From Saururus chinensis (taxonomy: Eukaryota; Streptophyta; Magnoliopsida; Piperales; Saururaceae), in contig CP141142.1 in assembly GCA_035235625.1 (NCBI GenBank), positions 21,338,995 through 21,402,994 on the forward strand: DNA of 64,000 nt, given 5' to 3'. A program made the position numbers and the translations under genes. Positions 22,084 through 34,392 of this stretch are shown piece after piece; the first letter of the stretch is position 1; each line of letters opens with the position of its first letter. The notes under the pieces are model-generated. The model made no database searches. It had not been told where the DNA came from and saw nothing but the letters and a program-made list of their open reading frames with translations.

Positions 22084-23353
22084 TGTAAGTTTAATATCAT
22101 CTAAATACTTAGCGGAGCATTAGATTGCTCTTCAAACTAGTACTTCGACAAGTAAGAATTAAGTGTTCTAGCCTCTTTGTGTATATTTGTTTTAACAAGC
22201 GAAAACGAATAAATATTCTCTCAAAGTGCGCTTTCATAATGAATTAATCCATCAACCATCATTCAATCAATCCACAGATAAACACAACAATTTATGTTTA
22301 AAACCCTAACACGGGTTAAAAGCCACTACAATTCCAAAGGAACCAAATAAATGCACTAGAAACCAAGACTTTACATTTATACAAGTAAACTACTAACCTT
22401 GTTTAGACTCTAATACAAGCTCCTCTTGTTTATATCATTGTTGTTAGCCTTCAAGTCCTCTCCCTCAAGCAATAAAAACTTTCTCCTCCTTGTCTTGTCT
22501 TTTTCTCCTTCTAGTCTTTAACAAGAACCACCTGTTGTATTGACTTTAGCCTTGTAGAATCCTCAATCTCCCATTGAAGATATGCTGCAACAAGCATTCG
22601 AAATCTCTGTACATTATTTCCTTTTGTTGTGGATTGTCTTCATCAACTCATCATAGATCTTTAACTCAAAGTATCATGTAAATTCTTCTTCAGAAAATAA
22701 TAAGTAAAGGTGCAAACCATTTTTCTGTAATCTCCTTTAGGTTTTCCTCTAGATTTCATAACACTTATATATTTCCTTAAGTTAATTTAGGACTTAAACT
22801 TGAATAAGGAATTAAATTAAAATCAAAATGTCTAAATTAGGGTAACCTATCCTTGAAACGATAAATCATTCCAATTAGCGATCCATCGTTCATTGTTTGC
22901 TTTCTGCATGATACTTCAAACGATCAATCAATTCACAAGAGCAATCAATTGATAACTCTCAGCTTCATTTTGTATAGGGCAAAAACAAGGTGCGATCGAT
23001 TAGTCTGTTCTTCCTTATGTTCAGTGATCGATCATTTTACTTGTCTTTTTACTATTTTTTCCTTTTTAACCTAAAACCTTCTAAAACCTCTAAAATAACT
23101 TTTGAAACTTCTCCAAGTAATTTTTGTATGTCAATGTGATCTGAATAAGATTTAAATACCTTCAATATTCTTTAGCCTTCTACCTTGATCAATAAGAACA
23201 CGTCTGCTCCTATTTTTTAAAGTATGTCAATCCAAATTTGGCACAACCACAACAACCTCAAATAAGATTCTAAAATTCAATACATACACAAGGTTTTTTA
23301 ACATAATTTTGACAAAAAACCACCAATCAAATGAACAATGACTCATATTTACA
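22084..23353 (-). repeat. Copia-family LTR shared by two units
   Basis: This 1270-bp LTR reads on the minus strand from tgtaaatatgagtc to gatattaaacttaca. A purine tract (aaatggggaga) precedes it and a degenerate primer site (agtggtaac) follows. It contains the family's cluster of gatcgat/atcaattgat motifs (22855-23040). Confidence 0.8.
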
Positions 23354-25324
23354 ATCTCCCCATTTTTCTATTTCTTGTCAAAACACTGCACATTTGGAAA
23401 TCAATATAAAATTACAACTCTTGACATAGTGCATTGCCTTTCAAATTGTTAAAATAATGTGACACTACAAAGACTCAATAGACTCAAGTAACTTAAATTC
23501 ATTAATTTGGAATTGAGCTTGAAAAGCCTATTAAAAACTTGTACTTATCTAGCATACTTAAAATCAAATTTATTGTATAGCACTATCCAATCAATTACAA
23601 AGATAATCACTTTGATTTTTATTAATCACTTCCCCCTTTTTTGACATAAATAGAAAAAAAGTTAAAGTAACATGAAATAAAAATGTGAAGTAAACAAAAT
23701 AGTCAAATACACTATCATCAAGACATGATACTAAAATAATCATAACATATTACATGTCTAACATCTTTTGACATTGATTCTCCCCCTTCATCTATTATAG
23801 TCATATCTAAGTGGTGTAGTAAACACAAACAAGTACATACTGCTTCGTGAAGTAAGTCAACAAATAATTTAAATGTACAACAATTTAAGCAACAATATTA
23901 GAATTTCATATTAAGAAGATTAATGTCAAATTGAATTTTAGACATAAAAGATATAATCAATCAAGACTATGTCTATAAATTAAGTTAATTATTGCTTTAA
24001 CTTTGAAATACTCTTTTCATAATTGGGCATCAAAAACTTTGAGCAATCACAATTTTTTCTTTCAAAACAAATCATGATAAATTTTAATGCTTAAAAACAT
24101 TGAAGTTCATTGAAAGCACTTCAAATTTAGATCAAGAACTCAAATTAAAAATCAAACAATGAAAATCAGCAAAGTTGAGCTCTTTTTGATGATTTTTTAA
24201 TTAATTTCCATAGATTATGTTCATTACTACCTCGCCTTAGATAAGCTAACCCCACTGGTATGTGATTGCCAATTTTATTGTCTTCTTTTTGACACATTAA
24301 TCCTCATTTATTAGTTTTGAAGAAAAACCACCAATATACTCAACTCTTGTCTCTTTTAGTCTTGAATCTCTCAAGATTACTCTTAACCTAACTGAAACAA
24401 ATTCGTTCAAACCCTAGTAAAGACTATGTTCACAATTTTTGACTCTCTTTAACTAGAATCTATGTACATGATTTATCTGAAAAAAATATAAAGCTCATAA
24501 TTAACATGCACATGCCTTTTTCTGAGTGATGATATTTTTCTTCAATTCATATTTCTAGGGTATGGCTTTTTCTAAATCCTCTCTACTTGCATCATAATAT
24601 TTTTTATTCTTTTCTTTCTTTTTCATTCATTTTTATTGATGTCAAGTAGATGAGAGCTTCACCCTAGCCTAGGCCAACTTAAGTAGGTAGTCCTTCCCCA
24701 TCATCTTTACAAGGACAATTCTATTATTTAAAGAGATATTATAGTTCATAAAATTCACAAACATTAAAGTACATTATATGGGATTTTCTTTTCTTTGAAT
24801 TCTAAATAGAAATTTAGCCAAAGATCCTCTAATTTGATCACCTAGACTCCACTAAAATCGAAACACCTAAGTCAACTTATATTTAAGAATTCTCTCTCGG
24901 TGTTCGTACTTAAAAACTTAAGTCTCAACATGATGTGTGCAAGTAGTTTTTTATAAATTAGAGAATTGCTACATCAAGCAAATGATAATGAAATTGATCT
25001 TCACTCTCCTTAGTGTATCATTCTCTTAGTTACAGTATATTTGACCACAATCACATTGCTTTTCAGCTTAAAAGAAAATTAATCTCAAAATATCTCAAGA
25101 GCTAAACTTTATAAAAAAAAAGCCAACTGCAAAACCAAGCAACATCAACACTATTTTTTTGTGTTTTTGACCACATTTAATTTGTTTTATTCTTTTCAAT
25201 TCAAAACCCATGAATTAAAACCATGTAAATACAAAGTAAAAATGAGATAAAAATAAAAAATATGAATGTCCCAATGATAGAAATAATTTAACCATGGACA
25301 TAAATCAAAATCTCTTTCTTAGAG
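23354..25324 (-). repeat. Long non-coding tail of the copia-family unit 1
   Basis: No readable coding sequence over nearly 2 kb. It matches plus-strand 42960-43588 in part, and 50331-50904 plus 55602-56991, for example the caagtagatgagagcttcaccctag stretch (24644-24670). It lies between the gag end and the LTR, where pol would be expected. Confidence 0.75.
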
Positions 25325-26510
25325 ATGTAAGACTCCTTAGCCTTGCCCAGCCAACCATTTCTAAGGCAACCTAAGGTAGACTTCCTTGTCACATCAACTT
25401 GAGATCTAAAGTTCCTTAAGACATCTTTTATAATCTAGTTTTGTAAAGTTTGCTTCCAATTGTCTTGAGTAACCTTCTTTGGTGTGAAGTTTGGTATGTG
25501 CTTTCTAATCCACGTGCTTTTATCTTGAGGTTTCTTATCATTTGAATTGATTTCATTCATTTTCTTAGGGAAATTGTTCAAGTATGAAGCACCAAATTCT
25601 CCTTAGTTTTTGATTTGTTCATGACATATTAACTAAAGCGATTTATGTTGTCTTTCATGGCTTGATTTTGTCTAATTGACAAGTACTTGTAATTGTCACT
25701 TTTTTTATGCCCCTTCCTATGGTTAGACTTTGGATTTTGATTGCAAGGTGGATACTTAGGGTTTGACACATTGTCAACTTGCGGATTAACCTTCCTAGTT
25801 TTCATGGGTTCTTTAGCTTTGATAAACTTAGTGACACCCTTAGAACTAGTAGAATTTTACTCTTTAAACCGTAGTCCTCATTTATTACTACTATATTGTC
25901 CAATGTACAAATTTTGTCCAACTTCTTTTGCCCTTAGGTAAAAGATTTAAATTTTCTTGTGAAGTTTTCAAATCATTCCCTAAATGTTCAATCTTCTTTA
26001 AGGAAACCTTCTTTCTCTCTACTCTTTCATGAACTTAATTCTCTTATTGTTTTATCTTGTCAAGAAGATTACTTTTCTTAGAGATGAAGGCATTAACATC
26101 TTGATTAGTAGACACAATTTTATCTTCTAAATATCTAGATTTTCTCCTCTCTCTCTCAAGTTCACTTATCAAAGTTTGAGCCTCTTTCTCTAGTTCTTCT
26201 TTATCTTCAGCCTATTAAAAAATTTTAATAGAAATGGATTCAATTGTCTCTACATTATCTTTGAGAATTTTCTCTAACTTCTTATACTTTTTACTCGATT
26301 CAATAGCTTGTCTAAAAAGACTATCAAAATCCAAATCCTCATTATCACTAGAAAAGTAAGAACTAGATATGATGAACCCAATAAGCACAAGTAAACAAAG
26401 TCAACAAAACACATCTTTTAGGAAAAGCAAGAAAGATGATAAAGCACTATCATGCCAAATCATATTGATATAATAGAGAAAAATAAAATTTTTAAAAATT
26501 AAACACCAAC
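25325..26510 (-). pseudogene. Gag/spacer remnant of the gag-only copia family (unit 1)
   Basis: The minus strand begins near the LTR with the same LDF/RQAIESSKKYKKLE segment as unit 2. It continues through a Lys/Glu-rich coiled coil and a 'GLGFKES'-type block, and ends with LGCLRNGWLGKAKESYIS near 25325-25400. Stops and frameshifts break it. The shared C-terminus directly followed by non-coding tail shows that the pol-less form is inherited, not local damage. Confidence 0.7.
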
Positions 26511-26517
26511 TACAACT

Positions 26518-27671
26518 TGTGAGTTTAATATCCATCTAATTACCTAGCGGATTACTAGATTGCTTTTAAAACTAGTAATTTGACAAGTAAGAATTACGAG
26601 TTCTATCTTCTTTGCATGAATTTGTTTTATTAAGCAAAAGTAAGTAAATATTCTACCAAAGTTCACTCTCATGAGAAATCAATCAATCAACCATCATTCA
26701 GTCAATCCACACATGAACACAACAATTTACATAAAAAACTAACAAATGTAAAAAACCATGACAATTCTAAAGGAAGCAAGTCAATGTGGTAGAAACCAAG
26801 ACTTTATATTGACAAAAGTAAACTACCAACCTTGTTTAGACTCTAACACAAGCTCCTCTTGTTTATATCGTTAGTGCTGTCCTTCAGGTCCTCCCTTAAG
26901 CACTTGAAACTTTCTTCTCTTTAACTTGTTTTTGTTTCCTTTTTGTCTTCAACAAGCACCTCTTATTGTATTGACTTTGGTCTTGTGGAATCCTCAATCT
27001 CCCAGTGAAGATATGCTGCAATAAGCATTTGAAAACTCTTTGTATAAGCTCTTTTAGTTGTGAATTGTCTTCTTTAATTCACCATGAAAATTCAACTCAA
27101 AGCTTCATGTAAATTCTCCTTTGGAAAATAATACGCAAAGGTGCAGGCCCTTTTTCTCTATTCCTCTCTAGGTTTTGTTCATTCAAATTTCGTGATTTCA
27201 TAACCCTTATCCTTAAGTCGGTTTTGGACTTGTACTTTAATTATGAATAAAATTGAAATTGGAATGTCTTATTTAGGGTAACCAGTCTGTGAAACGATCA
27301 ATCGTTCTAAACAGTGATCGATCACTAACTGTTTGTTTTATGCATGATACTTAAAGCAATTGATCATTCTACCTATCTTTTTACTATTTTGCCCTTTTTA
27401 CCCTTAAACCTTCTAAAACCTTTGAAATCACTACTGAAACTTCTCTAAGTTATTTTTGCATGAGAATGTTATCTCAATCTTCGGTCTTCTGCTCTGATCA
27501 ATAAGAACATGTTTGCTACTATTTTTAAGTGTGCCAATTCCAAATTTGACTCGACCCCATGAACCTCAAATTAGATTCTAAGACTTAATACGTACACAAG
27601 GTTTGTTAACATCATTTTGACAAAGAAATTATCTAATAAACTAGACTAGACATATGCCATATGTTCTTATA
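26518..27671 (-). repeat. Copia-family 5' LTR of the array
   Basis: A 1154-bp LTR, minus strand, from tataagaacatatgg (tg changed to ta) to ggatattaaactcaca. It carries gatcgatcac motifs near 27295-27330 and a TATA-like region before the transcribed part. A degenerate primer site (agttgtagttgg) follows. Confidence 0.8.
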
Positions 27672-28160
27672 AAAATCTGTAGTTATTTTAAGTTTTAGTT
27701 GTAGTTCTCTTTACTTTCTAGGTTAAGTCTTAGTTACATACTTTTTTTTATTGTGATCTTGTAGGTTGAGTTCAAGACCATGCACTCTACTCTTGTCGCT
27801 ACAGCCGACATAGGCAAGCATAGTTTTTTCTTTGGTTTGCAAGATCTTCACCTTTCTTCATTTTTAGCTTCTTTTTCCTTTTAATTTATTTTTTCTTACT
27901 CTTTCCTTTTTTTATGCTTTAAATTGGGTGGTATGCTTGTGGTGTTTGTGTGGTAATCTCTCCTTGCTCCCCCAGTAGTACCACTTGGTTTTGAGCCCAA
28001 GTTAACGCGTAGGAGAGCTAAGTTGCCCTTGACCATCATTTGTACCTAACCTCCCAACAATTCTACCACATCTACCACTACTTCTCCCACCACTCCTAGT
28101 ATCACCATGGCCGAAGGTTCTCCAAAAGAGTACACATCTCCTTCATGCATTAAGTTGTAG
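27672..28160 (+). other. Leader region of the Athila/Tat element
   Basis: T-rich, non-coding sequence (ttttagttgtagttc..., runs of ttttctttt) precedes gag, as is usual for Athila/Tat leaders. No frame of interest. Confidence 0.5.
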
Positions 28161-29170
28161 GTGATCACCCCTCAAAACTATGAAATTAAGCCTAATGTCA
28201 TTGAAATGGTTCAATATTTATATGGGCTTAGCAATGAAAACCCATATAGGCAGCTAGATGACTTCTTAGAACTATATACAACTTTCATGTTCTCTAACTT
28301 GACCGATGAGGACACCAGTCTTCAAATTTTCCCTTCCACATTGAAATATAAGGCTAAAGAATGGCTCCACTCTTTAGAACTGGGTGCAATCACAAGATGG
28401 GCACATATGCAACAAGAGTTCCTCAAAAAGTACTTACTCATAGGCAAGACCAACCAAATGAGAAAGGTCATAACTACTTTTGCCCAACTTCCCACCAAAC
28501 AGTTCCATGAAAATTAGGATAGACTTAAGGACCTTCTTAGGAGCTATCCAATCATGTTGTCCCTAAGTGGTAATTAGTGCAATGCTTCTATGAGGTTCTT
28601 ACGGAACAAAACCACCACCTTGTTGATGTGAGTTGTGGGGGTACATTTTTTGTTGAAAAATAAAAATGAGGCGTGGAAACTTTTTGAGAACTTGAGTGAA
28701 AATTACCTTCAACATGCTACGTTAAATAGAAATGAGGGTAGACAATCTACCTTGAACAATGCCCCCTCTAGGGGTGGCTTGTATGAAGCCAAAAGCCCAT
28801 TAGATCTTTACTCCAAAGTTGATACTTTGAGTAGGAAACTAGAGCTCTTTATGACTTCTACCCATCAACCCACCCCCCTCACTCATGATGCATATGTCAT
28901 ATGTTTTAGTCCAGCCCATACTATCATAGAGTGCCCCTCTGCCCTCAATTCCCTAAGCTTGTCCAAGACTATGTTAATGCCACCCATACCTTCCCTAGGG
29001 CTACGAATAATCATTTCTCTAACACATACAACCATGTGTGGATGAATCACCCTAACTTTCCATGGTGGGCCCAAGAAGTTATGGGCAACCAACCACCTAG
29101 CCAACGATTCCAAGTTCCACCAGTCCCTTTCCATGAACCTCAAGTGCAACCCCCTATATGTCTAACCTAG
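28161..29170 (+). pseudogene. Athila/Tat-type gag, broken
   Basis: The first frame (28161-28517) reads IKPNVIEMVQYLYGL, DDFLELYTTFMF, LQIFPSTLKYKAKEWLHSL and FLKKYLLIGKTNQMR, the order and spacing of the Athila/Tat gag capsid. After stops near 28515 and 28575 it resumes at 28635 with LKNKNEAWKLFENLSENYLQ and a later KVDTLSRKLELF. A cysteine-poor form of the zinc knuckle (ICFSPAHTIIECP) is near 28900-28940. It is not translatable as it stands. Confidence 0.85.
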
Positions 29171-29799
29171 TAGGAGCATAAGCATCAAAGACAAGGTCTT
29201 GAGTGCTTTGCAAGGCCTTCAATCTCAATCCCAACTCCTACCCTCTCACGCACAATTCATCATGAAGCTAGAAGCCCAAACTGGATAACTAGGCAATGCT
29301 ATTAATAAGCGAGAGATAGGTATGTTGCTAAGTCACCCCCTACAAAACCTTATAGATTAGTTCAGAGTAGAGGGAGTCTTTTCCCCTAATAAAGAAGTTT
29401 AATTCATAACTACCCTTTGGATTGGGCGAAACATTAACAATCAGGTTGGGGCTGATTCCTTAGGTATCACAAATGAGGAGCTAGAGAACCCAGCACCTAA
29501 GGAGCCTCAAGTGATAGAGAATGAGCAAAAAATAAAGGAGTATGTCTCTCCTTCCCCTTCCTCAAAGTCATAGTCTAAGACCACTTCCGAGGGATCTTAT
29601 ATCCCTAGGGCACATTTCCCCCCAATGTCTTGACATGGCCCCACCCTTTGGCAATGACACGATTAGGATTGAAGTGATTTTTGAGATTTTTAAACAAGTC
29701 AAAATTAATCTCCCCCTCCTAAATGCTATCAAGTGATTCCCCACTTATGATAAGTTCATGACAAACCAATGCACTGAAAAGCATAAATCAAAGACCCAT

Positions 29800-30300
29800 G
29801 TGTTTAAAGAGGTCTTCATCACCGAGCAAGTAAGCTCTCTTTTGAAGTTTGACACCCCATCTAAGTTTAAGGACCATAGAGTGCCCACTCTTTCTTGTGC
29901 ATCACTCAATTCATAAAGCCCTCCTTGACCTTGGGTGTAAGTGTCAACCTACTCCCTTACTCGGTGTTTGAGCAATTAGGTTTAGGAGATTTGCATCACA
30001 TGCCAATTACTCTTTAGTTAGTCTACAATTTAGTGTAAACCTCAAGGAGTCATTGAAGATGTCATAGTTGGTGTTGACCAATTATTCTTCCCTGTCGTCT
30101 TTCTTGTCCTAGATATCGATTATGTCTTTAATTCCACACATCAAGTCACCATAATTCTAGGCCACCCCTTCCTTGTCATAGCTAATGCTTGTATCAATTG
30201 TTAGGTTGCGGTGAAGGAGATGTCATTTGGGAACATGAACATTGGGCTTAATGTGTTTTATGTTGAGTGTGACTCTGAAAGTTTCGGGGTTAACCAATCA
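29800..30300 (+). pseudogene. Athila/Tat-type protease, broken
   Basis: Frames shift, but the order is clear. KEVFITEQVSSLLKFDTPSKFKD leads into IHKALLDLGVSVNLLPYSVFEQLGLGDL, with the protease loop DLG(V/A)S at about 29927-29940. Then come VIEDVIVGVDQLFFPVVFLVLD, ILGHPFLVIANACINC and MSFGNMNIGLNVF. It ends near 30300. The expected reverse transcriptase does not follow. Confidence 0.8.
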
Positions 30301-30329
30301 CTATGCTCCCACTCACTTTGAGTGCTCAA

Positions 30330-31245
30330 AGTGTGTAATCCTTTGAAACACAACATTTTGAAATGCTCTAAACTCAGCAATAGATACTAGCCGATCTGGA
30401 TCATCCATTAGTACTAGTGCATTTGTTGCTGCATCTGTTGCTCTATGTGGCTCATGATCATCACCCTGATATGAGATAACATCCTCCAAACTACTCCAAG
30501 GTCAATCAGTCTCATGCTAATCATAGTGGGCTCTGCTCTAGGTATGCACACATATGTAACAGTGAAAATCTAACATAAGATGTATGAATAAGGCAACATC
30601 TCATGTGTGTGGCCATGGACAAATGTCATAATCTTACCAAAAATGATAGATGGCAGATCCAACTCATGTTGTGGTTGTGTAAGGAGGTGTAGAAACCATA
30701 CCATCGTCCTTCCTACTCTCTCCTTGCTAGCACTTCATATTTCATTTTGAGCAATGACATGAAGCAGCCTTAAATCCTGTGTAATAGAATGTGCAAGTAA
30801 TGACACTTCCAGTTTTGGTCCTCTCGGCAAACCCAATAACCTACTAGTTAGGTAACTATTATTTGGAAAGTCATATCCATCAAACTGTGGAAATGTGAGC
30901 TCTCTTCTCTCACAAACAATAACATCAGCAATGATGTCAAGTGTCTCTCTCAGCTAAACTCCTTCTCCAACTACAAGTCCACTATCAACCTTCAAAAGGA
31001 GTGACACATACCACTGCCTGGGTAACCTTGGGTACATAGTCTAGCCCGATGTAGATATAGTGCGAAAGTACTCCATCCAATATAGATGAGCCTCAATCCA
31101 CCCTACACATGTCTCTAGGAGTATATGGACTAAACTTCTCTCATATCTAATTGGTCTCAACCTATTTGACCCACTGCTAGATGTCCCTTGGGTCCCTTGA
31201 GCAAGACTCGAATGCCTTTTGCCTTTTAGCTCTCCCCATCTATAT
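30330..31245 (-). pseudogene. Antisense frame resembling the putative plant transposon protein family
   Basis: On the minus strand one frame from about 30910 to 30480 is open except for two stops (TGA and TAG). It reads FDGYDFPNNSYLTSRLLGLPRGP, LRLLHVIAQNEI, TQPQHELDLPSIIFGKI, HEMLPYSYI and IPRAEPTMI. The pattern 'L..LHY....N..PR...', 'LPY..I..M' and 'LPYG.LLT.IF...GVPL.GE' is that of the 'putative plant transposon protein' domain (Transposase_32-like) that often accompanies plant Ty3 elements. The upstream part (MGRAKRQKAF near 31230) is more damaged. The function of this family is unknown. Confidence 0.5.
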
Positions 31246-31705
31246 TAAATGATAGTAAAATAACCTAAGGCTCAGCATAAACTAGAAATAAAGAAATGAC
31301 AGTAATAAACATCCTAGAAATTTCAAAACTCCATGAAATGCTTGTCAAATTTTAAAATTTGAATTTTAAATAAACCCTACTAAATGTTTTTGTTAGCATG
31401 ACTACAAATTTGAACCTAAGGTACATCTCAACAAGTAGATCAAACTTTCTAACTAGACAAATTGTCAATTTTGATAAGAAACACTCGAATTCTAAAAAAC
31501 CCCAATTTTGTACAAAAACATGAAACAACTATTGATTTTTCGTGAAATCTCAAGTTTTAATAGAAATTGCATGAAATTTTAACCAAAGATAGATCAACCT
31601 ATTTTTAACCATCATATCGGTTCAAATCTCATAAAAATCCATTGAAAAATAACTAAAAATCAAAATTTTGTTTTGGAACTCACCTTGCCAGCAAAGAAAT
31701 TCAAG
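31246..31705. other. AT-rich sequence, no gene recognised
   Basis: AT-rich sequence, probably the upstream region of the antisense frame. A splice-donor-like gcaaggtgag is readable on the minus strand near 31683-31692. Nothing else was recognised. Confidence 0.4.
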
Positions 31706-31713
31706 ATTTTTCT

Positions 31714-32936
31714 TAGGGTTGCGTCTTAGGTAGGGTAGGATCGGGTGCAATACCCTGCCCTACGCAAGATAGAACCCGTGATTGTTAAACTAGACCCTAC
31801 CCGAGTTAAATCTACCATACCAATACCCTTCCCGAGCTGAGACAAAACCCGACCCCCGCTCGAGATAAAACCCGACCCCCACCCAAGAAGCCAAATTAAA
31901 ACCCGGGTCAAATTAACCTCTGACTAATTTCTATCAAAACAAAAGGATCATACATATGTATGATAATTCTTCAAAAAGTGGGAATAAACACTAAGATATA
32001 AAATACTCGAAACAAAAGCAACACAAAACTTGTTGATGAAATTACAAGAAACTATTTCATTGAATCAGAATCTAGACATTTTAATACATTGAATTAGAAT
32101 CAAGAAAAGGAAAGAAAATACAATATTTTGTAGTATTTGAGTGACATATAAGATGGGTGGTGTTTATGGAGTTTAGAGTTGCAGTTGGCAACACTATTTC
32201 AGATGGGAAGCATGAGATGGAAGGGCACAAGCACCCCAGCACACATGTACTTGAGGATGAAGGCCTTGTGCTTAACCTCCTGGAGCTGGAGAAAGGTGAA
32301 GGCAAATTTACTCAAAGGACCTAGACCAGACCGAGTCCCAGCCCTATAAATGGGCCTCCCATCATTAACAATCCTGCAAACCCGCATGAAGAAAATAACA
32401 GTAAAGAAAAAAGCAATAGTATCTCTGGAAGAGAAGAAGAAAAAGTGAACAAGAAGACTAATGGGTGATGAGAGCTAAACTGGGGGCATCACAAGGTTCT
32501 GAGAAATAGGTGAGTTTGGCAGGTGGTTTATCAACTTCCATTCGAGTCTTTTTTTCTTCACATAAGGAGGAAGTGCCTGAAAGACCTATAACTTTACTGC
32601 GACTCTCAGATCCAACACTAGGGAGGGAATGAGAGACAAATGAAGAGGTGGGCTTTTAATGGGGAGGAATGGGAGGCTGCAGATGGGGAGAGAATGGTTA
32701 GTGGTGGAATGAGAATAATGGATGGGTTACATAGGGTTTAGGTAAGGTTATAAAAAGTCGGGCCGGGTCGGATCCGATTTTGGGTTTTTTTGTATTAAGC
32801 CCGACCCGACCCAAAAATGATGCAGGTTTTTCTAAAATTTACCCACCTAGGGATATTACTGACCCAACCTAAACCCGGTCAATTTTGTGTCAATTTACAG
32901 GGGTCGGGTCAGGTTTGGGTTTTTTGTGCAACCCTA
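31714..32936. mobile_element. hAT-like non-autonomous element
   Basis: The ends are inverted: tagggttgcg at 31714 and tgcaacccta ending at 32936. The flanking 8-mers attttttct-type (31706-31713, attttTCT) and attttgat (32937-32944) agree at six of eight places, fitting an 8-bp hAT target duplication. Both ends carry reiterated cccgaccc/gggtcggg motifs common in plant hAT elements. No transposase frame is present. Confidence 0.6.
32190..32660 (-). pseudogene. Unidentified gene fragment carried inside the hAT-like element
   Basis: The minus strand has two pyrimidine-rich splice-acceptor-like sites (ending ctcttccag near 32427 and gtttgcag near 32370). It has open stretches reading MEVDKPPAKLTYFSEP (about 32465-32545) and ALTFLQ-like LSKFAFTFLQLQEVKHKAF (32200-32330), and a CT-rich leader-like part near 32640-32720. 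It resembles a captured intron-containing host gene piece. I do not recognise the protein. Chance is possible. Confidence 0.3.
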
Positions 32937-32944
32937 ATTTTGAT

Positions 32945-34392
32945 GCGGAAAGATGGCCTTTGATCAAGCAAAAAGACATCAATTCGCCTCTAAGAACTCT
33001 TTAGGAGAGTTTAAAGTGATATTGACTTTAAATGAAACGAGATCAAATTTAAAACTAAGCTTCAACATGAAAAAATCAACTAGCGATCAATTGTTCTTGA
33101 AATAATTTCAATTTTTATTTTTTAAAAATAAAAAATTCTAAAAATTCTCAAAACATTCCAATAAATTTCTACAAATATTTTAAGAAATTTGCCATCAAAA
33201 TAAAAAATTTCTTAGACTCGAATTTCAAACTAAAAATCAAACACAAAAAATCAGCAAAGTTGAGCACTTTTTGATAATTTTGTAAAAAAATCTCTTTTAA
33301 TCTAAGTGCATCTACAAATTATGTTCACTAATGCCTTGCCTTCAAGCAGTTAACCCCATTGGTATGTGATTGCCAATTTGTCCTATTCTTTTTGACACAT
33401 TAATCCTTTTTTATTATTTTTTAAATAAAAACCACCAATATAGTCAACTCTTGTCTCTTTTAATCTTGAATCTTACAAGAATACTTTTAACCAAATTGAT
33501 ACAAAATTTTATGACCCCAGTAAATAATAAGTTTACATTTTTTGACTCTCTTTAATTAGAATCTATGTACATGATTTTCTTAAAAAGATAAAAAATAATT
33601 AAAAAGCTCATAATCAACATGCCCATGCCTTTTTCTAAGTAACAATATTTTTTCCTCAATTCATTTTTCTAGGCTTGGCTTTTTCTAAATCATCTCTACT
33701 TGCATCAGTTAGTTTTTATTCTTCCTTTTTTTTCATTCATTTTTCTTGTTGTTAAGCAGATAGGAGCTTCACACTAGCCTAGACCAACCTGAGTAGGTAG
33801 CCCTTCCCCACCATCTTTACGAGGACAATTCTATTATCCAAAGAGATATTAATGTACATAGGACTCATAAATATTGAAGTACATTGCATGAAATTTTTTT
33901 TTCTTTGGATTCTTAATAGAAATCTAGCTATTAAGTCCACAAAACTCCACGAAAATCCAAATGCCTAAGTTGTCTTACTTTTAAGAATTCTCTCTTGATG
34001 TTCATACAAAAAAATTACTTGAGTTTCAACATATTGTGTGGAGGCTTAAAAAAAATAGAGAATTGCAAATCAAGTTAAAAAATAAAATTGATCATCTCTC
34101 TCCTTGGTATATCCTTCTCTTAGTTAAGGTATATTTGATGACTAATCATGTTATTTTTCATCTAAAAAGAAAATTAATCTCAATATATCTCAAGAGATGA
34201 ACTTATTAAAAACAAAAATAAAGCCAATTGCAAACTCAAGGAAAAGTTATACTAATTTTTTTTGTGCTTTTTTTATCATATTCCATTTTTTTTGTTTTTT
34301 TCAATTCAGAACTTATGAATTAACATGTAAAAACAAAGTAAAATGCGATACAACAAAAAAAAAACATGAATGTCCAAATGATGGAAAGAATT
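32945..34392 (-). repeat. Non-coding tail of a third minus-strand copia-family copy
   Basis: From about 33230 the sequence matches 24170-25280 closely (cagcaaagttgagc..., ccttcaagcagttaaccccattggtatgtgattgcc). At 34390 it joins the LTR end directly, without the gag, through a break after gaaagaattt. The part 32945-33230 is AT-rich and unassigned. Confidence 0.65.

Larger units (their letters stand above)
20157..27671 (-). mobile_element. Tandem array of a gag-only Ty1/copia family (three LTRs, two internal regions)
   Basis: Read on the minus strand the order is LTR (27671-26518), gag (26510-25325), non-coding tail (25325-23354), LTR (23353-22084), gag (22075-20905), shortened tail (20905-20356), LTR fragment (20355-20157). 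The middle LTR serves both units. No protease, integrase or reverse transcriptase is readable. The array lies in the leader of the Athila/Tat element. Confidence 0.75.
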
